Below, piece by piece: positions 34,885 to 42,826 of a stretch of DNA of 64,000 bases. The stretch is from Eggerthellaceae bacterium (GTDB lineage Bacteria; Actinomycetota; Coriobacteriia; Coriobacteriales; Eggerthellaceae), in NCBI GenBank assembly GCA_022791455.1, contig JAAVZC010000003.1:1-64000 (forward strand), in the 5' to 3' direction. The notes beneath the pieces are model-generated. The model made no database searches and was not told the origin of the DNA. It saw only the letters and a list, made by a program, of their open reading frames with translations. The first letter of the stretch is position 1, and every line of letters begins with the position of its first letter. The translations under genes and the position numbers were made by a program.

Positions 34885-35958
34885 TCAGGCGACGGCCTTT
34901 TCTTCAAGGGCCTTTAGCTGCAATTTCAAATTCTTAAGCTTCGCATTTATTTCATCCTTCTTGTTCTCGATTGATCGCTTCTCCTTGCGATCAAAAACCC
35001 CGAGCCATCGTTGCTCCTCGTCGAGGTTCGACAATTGCTTTTCTTTTTCCGCGATCTCGTTCTGCAAATCAGCGTGCGCCTTCCGTTCTTCTGGATGCAG
35101 GCTGAAATAATTCTCGGAGCGCATCTTCTTAACTTGGTCAAGCGTCTCGTCAAGGTCTTCCTTGAGGTTCCGGAAAGCCTTCTCAAGTCCCGGGGTCATC
35201 GATGCTTTATATGATTCCAGTCTCTTGGCATAAGCCTGGCGAGTCTTCTCAAACTGATCAACGTAAGACTTCATCTTTCCGACGAAACCCGAAATCTTTG
35301 CCATGTCATTCACGGCATTTGCCTTGTCATCTAATACAAGAGAGGCAAATCCCGTCTGTACGGTGCTTATCAAACCCGCAATAAGCTGACAGAACGACCC
35401 ATCCACGTTCGCCGCCTGATCGCTAGCGCCGAAGCCAGTCCCGAACAATTTTTGGTCAAGGTAGTAGCTTCTGATCTCTGCAAAATCGAGCAACTCTCTT
35501 TCTGCAACCTTAAGTAGAGAGTCGAAACGAGTAATGCAGAACGTGTAAACCGTCTCTGCCACATTGTCATCATCGGGTGCTGATTCCATTGCTTTCAAGC
35601 CAAAAGCGACCATGTCTTCGCACTCGGGATCTCCTATTGTTCCAAGCAGCCCCGTTGCCCTCATCTTAATTAACCAGGCGCGAACCTCCTTGGGATTGAT
35701 TTCAAGGCATTTGTCGGCAAACTCTATCGCTTTCCTGCCGTCTGAAGCAAGAAGGGAACTTTCGGCAAGTTCAAGCAGGGTGTCCACGGATCCGATGCTT
35801 GAGACAGAAACAGTTCCCTCAACCTGAACAACCCCCTCAACCATCATCTTTCTCGCCTCTTCGACCGAGTACTTACAGCCACATTGCTGGCAAACAAAGA
35901 CTCCGCCGTCTTTAACGAGATCGGTACCTCCGCACATTTCGCAAACAATTTGCTTCAT
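34885..35958 (-). CDS. Zinc-ribbon, repeat and coiled-coil protein (TFIIB-zinc-ribbon type)
   Basis: A 357-residue protein opening with a zinc ribbon (CEMCGGTDLV and CQQCGCKY, about residues 6-29). Next is a helical region resembling a TPR pair (DGRKAIEFADKCLEINPKEV), then a long charged coiled coil (about 225-357; EIAEKEKQLSNLDEEQRW). No membrane segment is visible. Similar zinc-ribbon proteins occur beside SPFH/YdjI-like genes elsewhere. It starts 2 nt after the HEPN-like gene ends, so the two are co-translated. Confidence 0.72.
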   Translation of the reverse strand: MKQIVCEMCGGTDLVKDGGVFVCQQCGCKYSVEEARKMMVEGVVQVEGTVSVSSIGSVDTLLELAESSLLASDGRKAIEFADKCLEINPKEVRAWLIKMRATGLLGTIGDPECEDMVAFGLKAMESAPDDDNVAETVYTFCITRFDSLLKVAERELLDFAEIRSYYLDQKLFGTGFGASDQAANVDGSFCQLIAGLISTVQTGFASLVLDDKANAVNDMAKISGFVGKMKSYVDQFEKTRQAYAKRLESYKASMTPGLEKAFRNLKEDLDETLDQVKKMRSENYFSLHPEERKAHADLQNEIAEKEKQLSNLDEEQRWLGVFDRKEKRSIENKKDEINAKLKNLKLQLKALEEKAVA

Positions 35959-35960
35959 CG

Positions 35961-36434
35961 TTACTCCTTCTCCAACCTTCCGATCTTTCCATCCTTCTCA
36001 ATTTCTTTGTAAAACCCGTAAATCTTGATTAGATAATCCAAGGGGATTGCGATAAAGGAAGCCTGACCCTTCCCTCCTTTGTCTCTAAATATGGCATATC
36101 CGTCACTCGCCTCAATATCAACCTGTCCATGCGCTATTGCGTTTCTAATGTGCCTTACAAAATCCTTACCCATGGAGTCCGAAGAAGCAAAAAGAGCACA
36201 AGGCATGCGATGCAGCTTGAACCGTTCTTCAAATTCGGAATAACTGTGTCCCTTTCTTCGCCTCCTGAATTCACCCTTGGCAAACAGCTTCTTTATTTCG
36301 TCCGCAAACTGCGCTTTTGCGCTCTTATCCCACCACGGCCCTGAAAACTTATCATCAGAAAAGATCCAATCCAGAACCTCGGCCTCATCCGGAATCAGGC
36401 CATTCCCTAATGCGTGAGTAAAGAATTTATTCAT
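35961..36434 (-). CDS. Small protein with HEPN-type Rx4H motif
   Basis: A 157-residue soluble protein. Its centre reads FVRHIRNAIAHG, with Arg97-Asn98-x3-His102: the RNxxxH form of the HEPN catalytic motif, preceded by a helix and followed by beta-like segments. Many HEPN proteins are metal-independent RNases used in toxin-antitoxin and defence systems. I infer the fold from this motif only. It lies 4 nt after the membrane-protein gene. Confidence 0.6.
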   Translation of the reverse strand: MNKFFTHALGNGLIPDEAEVLDWIFSDDKFSGPWWDKSAKAQFADEIKKLFAKGEFRRRRKGHSYSEFEERFKLHRMPCALFASSDSMGKDFVRHIRNAIAHGQVDIEASDGYAIFRDKGGKGQASFIAIPLDYLIKIYGFYKEIEKDGKIGRLEKE

Positions 36435-36438
36435 GATG

Positions 36439-37104
36439 TCACTTCGATTCTTTCAGGATCAGATCTCGACGCTCCAATCCAGCCAACAAGATTCCCGTTA
36501 GTTTTTCCATATCACCTTCCCCGGATTCGAGATCATCCATGACTCCAGAAATCTCCTCCTCAATCTCGGAGACGGAAGGATTGCTCCGAACGTCGCTATA
36601 TCGGGCCTTCTCTATAAGTTGATCCAGAGGCGCCTTTTCGTCAGCACCTAGAGAAGGGCTCGCTTTCAAGCATCCAAGCCGGAGCAACAGAGTCCGCATA
36701 AATTCCGAATCATCCGCAACCTCATCCTCGATTTTGCTCGCATACGAAAGACCGCTCCTCGTTACCAGCAGACATATGACACTTGCCGCCAAGAGGGCAA
36801 TCCCAACTGCAGCAACAGCATCAAGACCGTCAGGAAGAGCAAAGGCAAAATAAACACCTAAGAGCAATTGCAGGCAGCAACACCCCATCGGCAATAGCAG
36901 CAAAGGGTATAACCGAAAAGAGCCGAACTTCCCTGACCCGTCTTGCAGAATTAGCATCGACAGACATATCTGAAGCGCTCCAAATAAAAGAATCGCAACT
37001 AGCGCCTCCGCATGCGGCGCAAACATAAGTAGAATTACGCAATAAATGACATAAGCGATACACAGAGATGCTCCGACCATCGTTTTACTCGATAGATTGC
37101 CCAT
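36439..37104 (-). CDS. Four-helix membrane protein with acidic cytoplasmic tail
   Basis: A 221-residue protein starting MGNLSSKTMVGASLCIAYV, 4 nt after the SPFH stop. Two pairs of hydrophobic helices (about residues 9-55 and 67-120) are followed by a roughly 95-residue charged helical tail (PLDQLIEKARYSDVRSNPSV, then acidic EEE/DDLE stretches). I recognise no family. It is a likely membrane partner of the SPFH protein. Confidence 0.65.
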   Translation of the reverse strand: MGNLSSKTMVGASLCIAYVIYCVILLMFAPHAEALVAILLFGALQICLSMLILQDGSGKFGSFRLYPLLLLPMGCCCLQLLLGVYFAFALPDGLDAVAAVGIALLAASVICLLVTRSGLSYASKIEDEVADDSEFMRTLLLRLGCLKASPSLGADEKAPLDQLIEKARYSDVRSNPSVSEIEEEISGVMDDLESGEGDMEKLTGILLAGLERRDLILKESK

Positions 37105-37108
37105 GTGC

Positions 37109-38227
37109 TTACCCTCTCTTGAATCCACATTGCCGACAGAACCTGTCGTCAGCAGAGAAAGGCTGACCGCAGTTGGAGCAAAACTTTGCCAAAGACCCTC
37201 CAACAGGAGACGGAACGGGCGCGACACACGACACGCCAGTTGCCCCATCGAACGGCAGCGCGTTTGCAATCGCCCCGCCCACCATATTGCCAACCGGCGC
37301 GCCTACGCCAGCTATCATCCCCATTCCAATCCCCATACTAGAGAACTCGCCAACTGCCTCGTTTGAAGCAACCTTCTCAGCAACATCGAACCCCCTCTCC
37401 TGCTGATACGTATACCCTTCGATCGTTCGCTTGTTCGCGATCGCCTGGGCTTCGATAACCGTTTGCTTCGCTTGCGTCTCTTGTTCTATGACCCCCACCT
37501 GCTGTTCAATTTGAGCAGCTTTGATATCCGCATACTGCCTGAAATATAAATCGCGAAACTTCTCATAAATAGGGTCTCCTTCAGGTCGAACAACCGTCGA
37601 GACGATAAACTGCGTCAGCTCAATACCATATTCGGCAAAATCGGCCCCAAGCCTGCTTTTGATCTCAATCGAGAACTCCGGCAAGCATGCATCTAATTCA
37701 AAAATACTCAGCTTATGTGATTGGATCGATTGAACAATTGCGGCCTTCACACGCGCCTGTAGAAACGATTTGAAAAAGCCAATTAGTTTTTCCTGGGAAA
37801 GAATTGCTTCCGTACCCACTAGCTTCACGAGGAGCTTCTTTGCTTCCCTTACCGCAAGGGCCATCTCTCCAGACGCGCCAATCGAAAGGGGGAAGCCGAA
37901 CTCTGGATCCATGTATTGGATCTTTGAGTTCGTCCCCCAGCCTATTCCCATTTGTTCAACACGATTGACGAAATATACCTCTGCATGAAAAGGATTATCC
38001 CCACCGCTTGGAAGACTAATAATCTTATTTACCAGAGGAAGGTTTTGGGTCTCCAGCGTATAACGACCCGGTCCAAATAGGTCGAGAGCCTGCCCATTGA
38101 GAAAGAAAACCGCCTCTTGCGATTCATGGACAATCAGTTGAGAACCCGTATTGAAGTCCTCTGCAGGATGCTTCCAGACAAAGGTTTTATTATCGCCCTC
38201 ACACTTAATGACATCGATTATTGCCAT
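37109..38227 (-). CDS. SPFH-domain protein with C-terminal zinc ribbon (YdjI-like)
   Basis: A 372-residue protein. The N-terminal roughly 220 residues match the SPFH/virion-core-like YdjI family (VIKCEGDNKTFVWKHPAEDF; GADFAEYGIELTQFIVSTVV). A Gln/Glu/Ala-rich coiled segment follows (AAQIEQQVGVIEQETQAKQT), then a Gly/Ala-rich linker and a zinc ribbon (FCSNCGQPFSADDRFCRQCG). The start has AAGGA 11 nt upstream. It is the first gene of a four-gene operon and probably assembles membrane-associated oligomers. Confidence 0.78.
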   Translation of the reverse strand: MAIIDVIKCEGDNKTFVWKHPAEDFNTGSQLIVHESQEAVFFLNGQALDLFGPGRYTLETQNLPLVNKIISLPSGGDNPFHAEVYFVNRVEQMGIGWGTNSKIQYMDPEFGFPLSIGASGEMALAVREAKKLLVKLVGTEAILSQEKLIGFFKSFLQARVKAAIVQSIQSHKLSIFELDACLPEFSIEIKSRLGADFAEYGIELTQFIVSTVVRPEGDPIYEKFRDLYFRQYADIKAAQIEQQVGVIEQETQAKQTVIEAQAIANKRTIEGYTYQQERGFDVAEKVASNEAVGEFSSMGIGMGMIAGVGAPVGNMVGGAIANALPFDGATGVSCVAPVPSPVGGSLAKFCSNCGQPFSADDRFCRQCGFKRG

Positions 38228-38286
38228 GTTTGCGCAAATCCTTCCCCTCGCACGAGCTGGGGAGAATCTAAGGCATGTTTTGAGTT

Positions 38287-38304
38287 TTTTGTTGCGCAAC
38301 AAAA
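38287..38304. promoter_or_regulatory. Extended TTGTTGCGCAACAA palindrome upstream of the SPFH operon
   Basis: A perfect 18-bp palindrome (TTTTGTTGCGCAACAAAA) about 60 bp upstream of the SPFH start. A second TTGCGCAA core lies at 38230-38237 against the start codon. A likely operator for the operon. Confidence 0.6.
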
Positions 38305-38380
38305 TAAGTGGCAAAGCGCGATGCTCTGCCTAATTAAATTCCATCCAAAAGCGCATGCCGCTATCGCTCATCAAACCGAC

Positions 38381-38431
38381 TTTAGAATTACCGTCGATTT
38401 TAATTATGTTTCAATCGACGGTAATTCTAAA
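38381..38431. repeat. 19-bp perfect inverted repeat with 13-nt loop
   Basis: Arms 38381-38399 and 38413-38431 are complementary (inner part TTACCGTCGATT). It overlaps the last codons of the small gene. It could be a bidirectional terminator between that gene and the SPFH operon. Confidence 0.7.
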
Positions 38432-38675
38432 TATGCGGCCACTCTCCCCATGCCGCGAACAGGTGGTTCATTGACTCATCGAGTTCGGCTTGCGTTATGG
38501 GCGTTGGCGAGATTGCTGCCTCATTCTCGGCTTCTCTAAGTTTCTGGACGAAATACTCGCGGTTAGACTCATCCGCATGCGCGCCCCTCGAAGCTCCCGC
38601 CTGTTTCTCGCTTGATTTCATAATCTTCCCCAATCCCTCGGACATTACCGAACGTTTCAAATTTTTGTCCAGCAT
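38427..38675 (-). CDS. Small unknown protein, 82 aa
   Basis: Opens with a Lys/Met-rich segment (MLDKNLKRSVMSEGLGKIMK) and ends in an acidic amphipathic helix (ITQAELDESMNHLFAAWGEW). The first ATG follows GAGGGA without proper spacing, so starts at the eleventh or nineteenth residue are possible. It lies 5 nt after the ATPase gene and is probably co-transcribed. I recognise no family; a small partner or antitoxin-like role is speculative. Confidence 0.5.
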   Translation of the reverse strand: MLDKNLKRSVMSEGLGKIMKSSEKQAGASRGAHADESNREYFVQKLREAENEAAISPTPITQAELDESMNHLFAAWGEWPHI

Positions 38676-38680
38676 TCCCT

Positions 38681-39976
38681 CTATGCACCCAGCGCAGTCA
38701 GGGGGATCACATAGACGTCCTCGTCTTTGATGTGGCGGGCGTACTCTCCGGCTCCCACCAGAACCGCCATGAAGGATGGGGCTGCGTTGCGGGCGTTGGG
38801 ATTTGCTGCCACTTTGCTTCTTAGGCGGGAAAGCGAGGCGACCGCTGCATCGACCTTGCTTTCCCCTAGCTTTATTTCGAATGCTCCCCAACGGCCATCC
38901 CTCAACTCGATAATCGCATCGACCTCGAGCCCGTCTGAATCGCGGTAATAGCGAAGGGGATTGCGCGGCGCATGGGGCAAGACGGAGGCGTACACGGCGA
39001 GATCGTGCATGCATAGCGATTCGAACATCAGCCCAAACAGCTGCCCGTCCTCCAGGAGCCTTTGTGGAGTTATTCCCAAAAGGGCGCAGGCCATCGACGG
39101 ATCGGCAAAATAGCGCTTCGGCTTGGTTCTCAAGCGCGTCTTCGACCGAATGGGGGCGTCCCAGCCCTCCACCTCTTCTATTACATAGAACGCCTCAAGG
39201 GCAGCGATGTATTCGGCAACATAATTCAGCTGCGTGTCTTCACTCAGTGAATCAGAAAACACATCGGCCGCAAGCGTCTTCAGCGTTGCGCTGGATCCCA
39301 AGTTTCTTGCCAGCGAAAGCGCCACCCTGCGAGCCGTCTCTCCGTTTAGACCGCGCTTCTCCATGTTTACCTCAAACAATGCATCGAAGTAGCCGTCCAG
39401 ATATTCCGCAGCAGTTAAGGAGTCGCGGCCAAGCAACGCCGGCCATCCGCCCCGACATATCATCTCAGCATAAGGGGCAAGCCGTTGCTGAACTAATTGC
39501 GGGCTGAAATCGCCTTCGAACAGGCCTCGAAGGGAAACGCTCGCTGTAGACTCGCCCGTTTCTTGCAACGACATGGTTCGCATGAGCTTCTTGACGATGC
39601 GACCGGCGCCGCTATGAGAGACCTCCCTCTTCCGAGGGGTCGAAGAGCCCGTCAGGATGTACTGTCCCGGCTGGTTAGCATTCTCGTCTACCGCATTGCG
39701 CACTTCGTCCCAAATCGCCGGAACGTCTTGCCATTCGTCAATCACATGCGGTTGATCCCCTATCAGGGCGATAGTCGGATCCTCCTCTACGGCCTTTCGA
39801 ACGGCATTCGACCCAATGCGGCTCACACTCTTTCCTTGGTTGAGCGACGTCCATGTTTTACCGCACCACATTGTCCCCGCCACCTCAACAGCGGCCGCGT
39901 TGCTCAAAGCATGGGACAGCACCGCGTCAAAGAGCCTGGGGGTGTAACCATCTGGGCGAAGAGTAGCATCTGCCAT
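38681..39976 (-). CDS. AAA_14/DUF4143 ATPase
   Basis: A 431-residue protein of the AAA_14-DUF4143 type. Walker A is VAGTMWCGKTWTSL near residue 32 and Walker B-like is HVIDEWQDVP. The sensor strand ILTGSSTPRK and the C-terminal restriction-fold-like segment (GLEVDAIIELRDGRWGAFEI then KLGES) are present. Such genes are widespread, mobile and of unknown role. It is preceded by four tandem 23-bp repeats that probably control it. Confidence 0.85.
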   Translation of the reverse strand: MADATLRPDGYTPRLFDAVLSHALSNAAAVEVAGTMWCGKTWTSLNQGKSVSRIGSNAVRKAVEEDPTIALIGDQPHVIDEWQDVPAIWDEVRNAVDENANQPGQYILTGSSTPRKREVSHSGAGRIVKKLMRTMSLQETGESTASVSLRGLFEGDFSPQLVQQRLAPYAEMICRGGWPALLGRDSLTAAEYLDGYFDALFEVNMEKRGLNGETARRVALSLARNLGSSATLKTLAADVFSDSLSEDTQLNYVAEYIAALEAFYVIEEVEGWDAPIRSKTRLRTKPKRYFADPSMACALLGITPQRLLEDGQLFGLMFESLCMHDLAVYASVLPHAPRNPLRYYRDSDGLEVDAIIELRDGRWGAFEIKLGESKVDAAVASLSRLRSKVAANPNARNAAPSFMAVLVGAGEYARHIKDEDVYVIPLTALGA

Positions 39977-39992
39977 AATATTCCTTACGTCA

Positions 39993-40084
39993 ATTAGACT
40001 TTAGAGGAATATTTTATTAGGTTTTAGAGCCATTTTCAATTAGGTTTTAGAGGCATTTTGTATTAGAGTTTAGAGGATGGAGTT
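39993..40084. repeat. Four tandem 23-bp repeats upstream of the AAA_14 ATPase
   Basis: Units begin at 39993, 40016, 40039 and 40062, exactly 23 bp apart, with consensus ATTAGRNTTTAGAGG followed by an A/T-rich tail. They fill the gap between rsmD and the ATPase start. The regular period of about two helix turns fits cooperative protein binding, probably autoregulation. Confidence 0.85.
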
Positions 40085-40092
40085 TGGATCAG

Positions 40093-40662
40093 CTACAGCT
40101 CTAGGAAGTCTATGGAGGTGTCTTTCCAGTGGCGGCGGGTGGTGGATTGCCAGGGGGAAGACTCTAGCAGGGCGTCGAGGGTAGCATCGGTTTTGGTGCT
40201 GTGTTCGTAGCTGACCAGGACGTCGGACGTCAGGGCACCGGCCTCTCGCAGGGTTTCCAGGAACGCGAGCACGTCCTCGGGCGCAAGCGCGTAGGGCGGG
40301 TCGAGGAATACCAGGTTGAAAGGACCGCGCGCCACCGGCGGACGTTTCAGCACGTCGCCCTTTGCCAGCGCCGCCACGCGGCCGTCGTAGCCGAGCGCTG
40401 CGATATTGTCCGCCAAGGGCCCCAGCGCGTTGCGGTCCATCTCGCAGAAAACCGCGCGCTCAGCCCCGCGGGAGAGCGCCTCCAGGCCCAGCGCCCCGCT
40501 GCCGGCGAAAGCGTCCAGCACCACGGCCTCCTCGAAGCCGCCGCAGGCGGAGCTCACCATGCTCATGAGCGACTCCCGCACCCGATCGGTGGTGGGGCGG
40601 GTGCCCGTACCCTTCGGCGCCTTCAGCGGCCGTCCCCTATGAGCGCCGGCTATGATGCGCAT
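40093..40662 (-). CDS. rsmD: 16S rRNA (guanine(966)-N2)-methyltransferase
   Basis: A 189-residue SAM-dependent methyltransferase. It starts MRIIAGAHRGRPLKAPKGTG and has the FAGSGALGLEALSRGA SAM motif and the catalytic NLVFLDPPYAL. It overlaps recG by 26 nt. coaD normally follows directly but is not there. Confidence 0.95.
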   Translation of the reverse strand: MRIIAGAHRGRPLKAPKGTGTRPTTDRVRESLMSMVSSACGGFEEAVVLDAFAGSGALGLEALSRGAERAVFCEMDRNALGPLADNIAALGYDGRVAALAKGDVLKRPPVARGPFNLVFLDPPYALAPEDVLAFLETLREAGALTSDVLVSYEHSTKTDATLDALLESSPWQSTTRRHWKDTSIDFLEL

Positions 40663-42823
40663 CCTTCTCCCCTTCCGCCTGCTTCTCGCGGCGCGCGAAC
40701 AGCGCCACCTCCCGCGCCAGGAACTTGTGCTCCGGCGCGCTCAAGTCCGGATCCGCCTCCAGCAGCCCGCGGGCGTCCTTGTGGGCCGCCTCGATCATGC
40801 CGCGGTCGCGGGTCACGTTCACCAGCTTCAGCGCCGACGCCCCCGACTGCCGGTTTCCCAGAATGTCACCCTCGCGACGCAGTGACAGGTCGAAATCCGC
40901 CAGTTGGAAACCGTCGTCGGTAGCCTCCATCGCGCGCAATCGGCTGAGAGCCTCCGTCTTCTTCGACGCCGACACCAAAAAAACCTGCGACGCCAATCCG
41001 CCGCGCCCCACGCGCCCCCGCAACTGATGCAGCTGCGACAGGCCGAAACGGTCGGCATCCTCCACAATCATCACCGTGGCCTTCGGCACGTCAACGCCTA
41101 CCTCGATGATGGTAGTGGACACGAGCACCTGGGACTCGCCGGAACGGAAGCGCTCCATGACCTCCGCCTTTTCTGGACCCTTCAACTTGCCGTGAAGCAG
41201 CTCCACCTTAAAGTCCGGGAAGATGTGGGTCTGCAAAAACTCCGCCTCGGTCTCAGCCGCTGCCAAGTTGTCGGCGCGATAGTCCTCTTCCGCCTCGATG
41301 GCCACTTCCGGATGCGTCGACTCTTCCTCGTCCGCCCCGGCGCGCGCCTTGCGCTCGTCGGCCGAGCAGCCAATGAGCGGGCAGACGATGAACACCTGCT
41401 CTCCTGCGCGCACCCTCTCGACTGCCGCGTCGTAGGCCCGGCCGCGCTCGTCCCGCGAAAGCACCGTTGTAGTGCGCGGCGCCAATCCGCGCGGCCGCTC
41501 GTGCAGGTAAGACAAGGTCATGTCGCCGAAAAGCGTAAGCGCCAGCGTTCGCGGAATAGGGGTTGCCGTGAGGTACAGCGCATCCGGTGCACTCCCCTTC
41601 TCCAGCAACTGCCGCCGCTGGTTCACGCCGAAGCGCTGCTGCTCGTCGATGACCGCCAGGGTCACGTTGGGGGCCGTCACATCCGGTTCCAGCAGGGCGT
41701 GCGTGCCTATGAGCACCGGGATGCTGCCGTCCGCAAAACCCGCCAGCAGCCGCTCCCGTTCCGCCGCATCGGTGCGCGCGGTCAGCAGTCCGCAGGCAAC
41801 GCCCGCCGCCTCCAGCAACGGTCCCACCGAGGCGAAATGCTGCGTCGCAAGCACTTCGGTAGGCGCCATGAACAGCGCGCTGCCGCCAGAATCCGCCGCC
41901 GCGGCCAGGGCAAACGCCGCGAGCACCGTCTTGCCGGTGCCCACGTCTCCCAGCAGCAGATGGTTCGCCACCCGCGGCGCCGCCATTTCGCCGAACACCT
42001 CGGAAAGCGCCACTTCCTGCTCGGCGGTCAGCACGAACGGAAGCGCCGCCCGCAGCGCTGCCACCGCCGGGCCGTCGATCGTATGGCGCACGGCCTGCAA
42101 GTCCGCCACTTCCTGGCGCCGCCGCTGCATGAGGAACAGCTCCAGCAGAAACACTTCTTCGAAAGCCAGCCGCCGCCGGGCCGCCGCGGTTTCCTCCATG
42201 GTCACCGGCTCGTGCACCGCCGCCAACGCCGCACCGCGCGAGGGCATGCGGTAGCGCACCCGCAGGTCAACCGGCAGCGGATCCTCGCAGCCGCGCGTCA
42301 GCTCCAGCGCCGCTTCCATGAACAGGCGCATATAAGCGGCCGAAACCTTCCCAGAAGCCGGATGCACGGGAATGATCTTGCCGCGCACCTGCCCCTCGCC
42401 CACCGCCTCGATAAAGGGGTTCGTCATGCGCTTGAAGCCGTAATTGAACTCCACCTTGCCCGCCACCGCGATGCGATCGCCGGCCTTGTAGGTCTTCATC
42501 AGCCACGGTTGCTTGAAGCAGGTCACCATCAGAAGCCCCGTGGAATCCACCAGCGATATCTCCACCAGCTGCAGATTGTAGCGGGGCTTCTTCAGTTTGA
42601 TCTCGTGGATAGTGCCGCAAATGGTGCAGCTCTGCCCAATAGTAGACCCCTCGACGGTCACTACCGAAGAGAGGTCTATGTAGCGGCGCGGGTAATGCTC
42701 CAGCAAATCCCGCACCGTATGAATGTTCATCGCCGCAAGCGCCTTCGCGCGCGCCGGACTCACCTGGGTCACATTGCCCACCGGCTCCTCCAGTGCGAGC
42801 GTTGCGGAAATGCGGTCGAGCAT
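40637..42823 (-). CDS. recG: ATP-dependent DNA helicase RecG
   Basis: Remodels stalled forks and Holliday junctions. It has an N-terminal wedge/OB domain (about 60-160), Walker A LLGDVGTGKTVLAAFALA, a DEQQ box (AVIDEQQRFGV), and the C-terminal helicase motifs TTIIEVGVDVPKATVMIVED and QLHQLRGRVGRGG. Length is 728 aa, normal. Confidence 0.96.
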   Translation of the reverse strand: MLDRISATLALEEPVGNVTQVSPARAKALAAMNIHTVRDLLEHYPRRYIDLSSVVTVEGSTIGQSCTICGTIHEIKLKKPRYNLQLVEISLVDSTGLLMVTCFKQPWLMKTYKAGDRIAVAGKVEFNYGFKRMTNPFIEAVGEGQVRGKIIPVHPASGKVSAAYMRLFMEAALELTRGCEDPLPVDLRVRYRMPSRGAALAAVHEPVTMEETAAARRRLAFEEVFLLELFLMQRRRQEVADLQAVRHTIDGPAVAALRAALPFVLTAEQEVALSEVFGEMAAPRVANHLLLGDVGTGKTVLAAFALAAAADSGGSALFMAPTEVLATQHFASVGPLLEAAGVACGLLTARTDAAERERLLAGFADGSIPVLIGTHALLEPDVTAPNVTLAVIDEQQRFGVNQRRQLLEKGSAPDALYLTATPIPRTLALTLFGDMTLSYLHERPRGLAPRTTTVLSRDERGRAYDAAVERVRAGEQVFIVCPLIGCSADERKARAGADEEESTHPEVAIEAEEDYRADNLAAAETEAEFLQTHIFPDFKVELLHGKLKGPEKAEVMERFRSGESQVLVSTTIIEVGVDVPKATVMIVEDADRFGLSQLHQLRGRVGRGGLASQVFLVSASKKTEALSRLRAMEATDDGFQLADFDLSLRREGDILGNRQSGASALKLVNVTRDRGMIEAAHKDARGLLEADPDLSAPEHKFLAREVALFARREKQAEGEKDAHHSRRS

Positions 42824-42826
42824 GGC

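Noticed and set aside
39993-40084. The 23-bp repeats as a CRISPR array
   Set aside because: The repeats are directly abutting without unique spacers, and no cas genes are present.
29846-40092. The island as a prophage or integrative element
   Set aside because: No integrase, recombinase, phage structural or conjugation gene is visible, and the only tRNA is 13 kb away.
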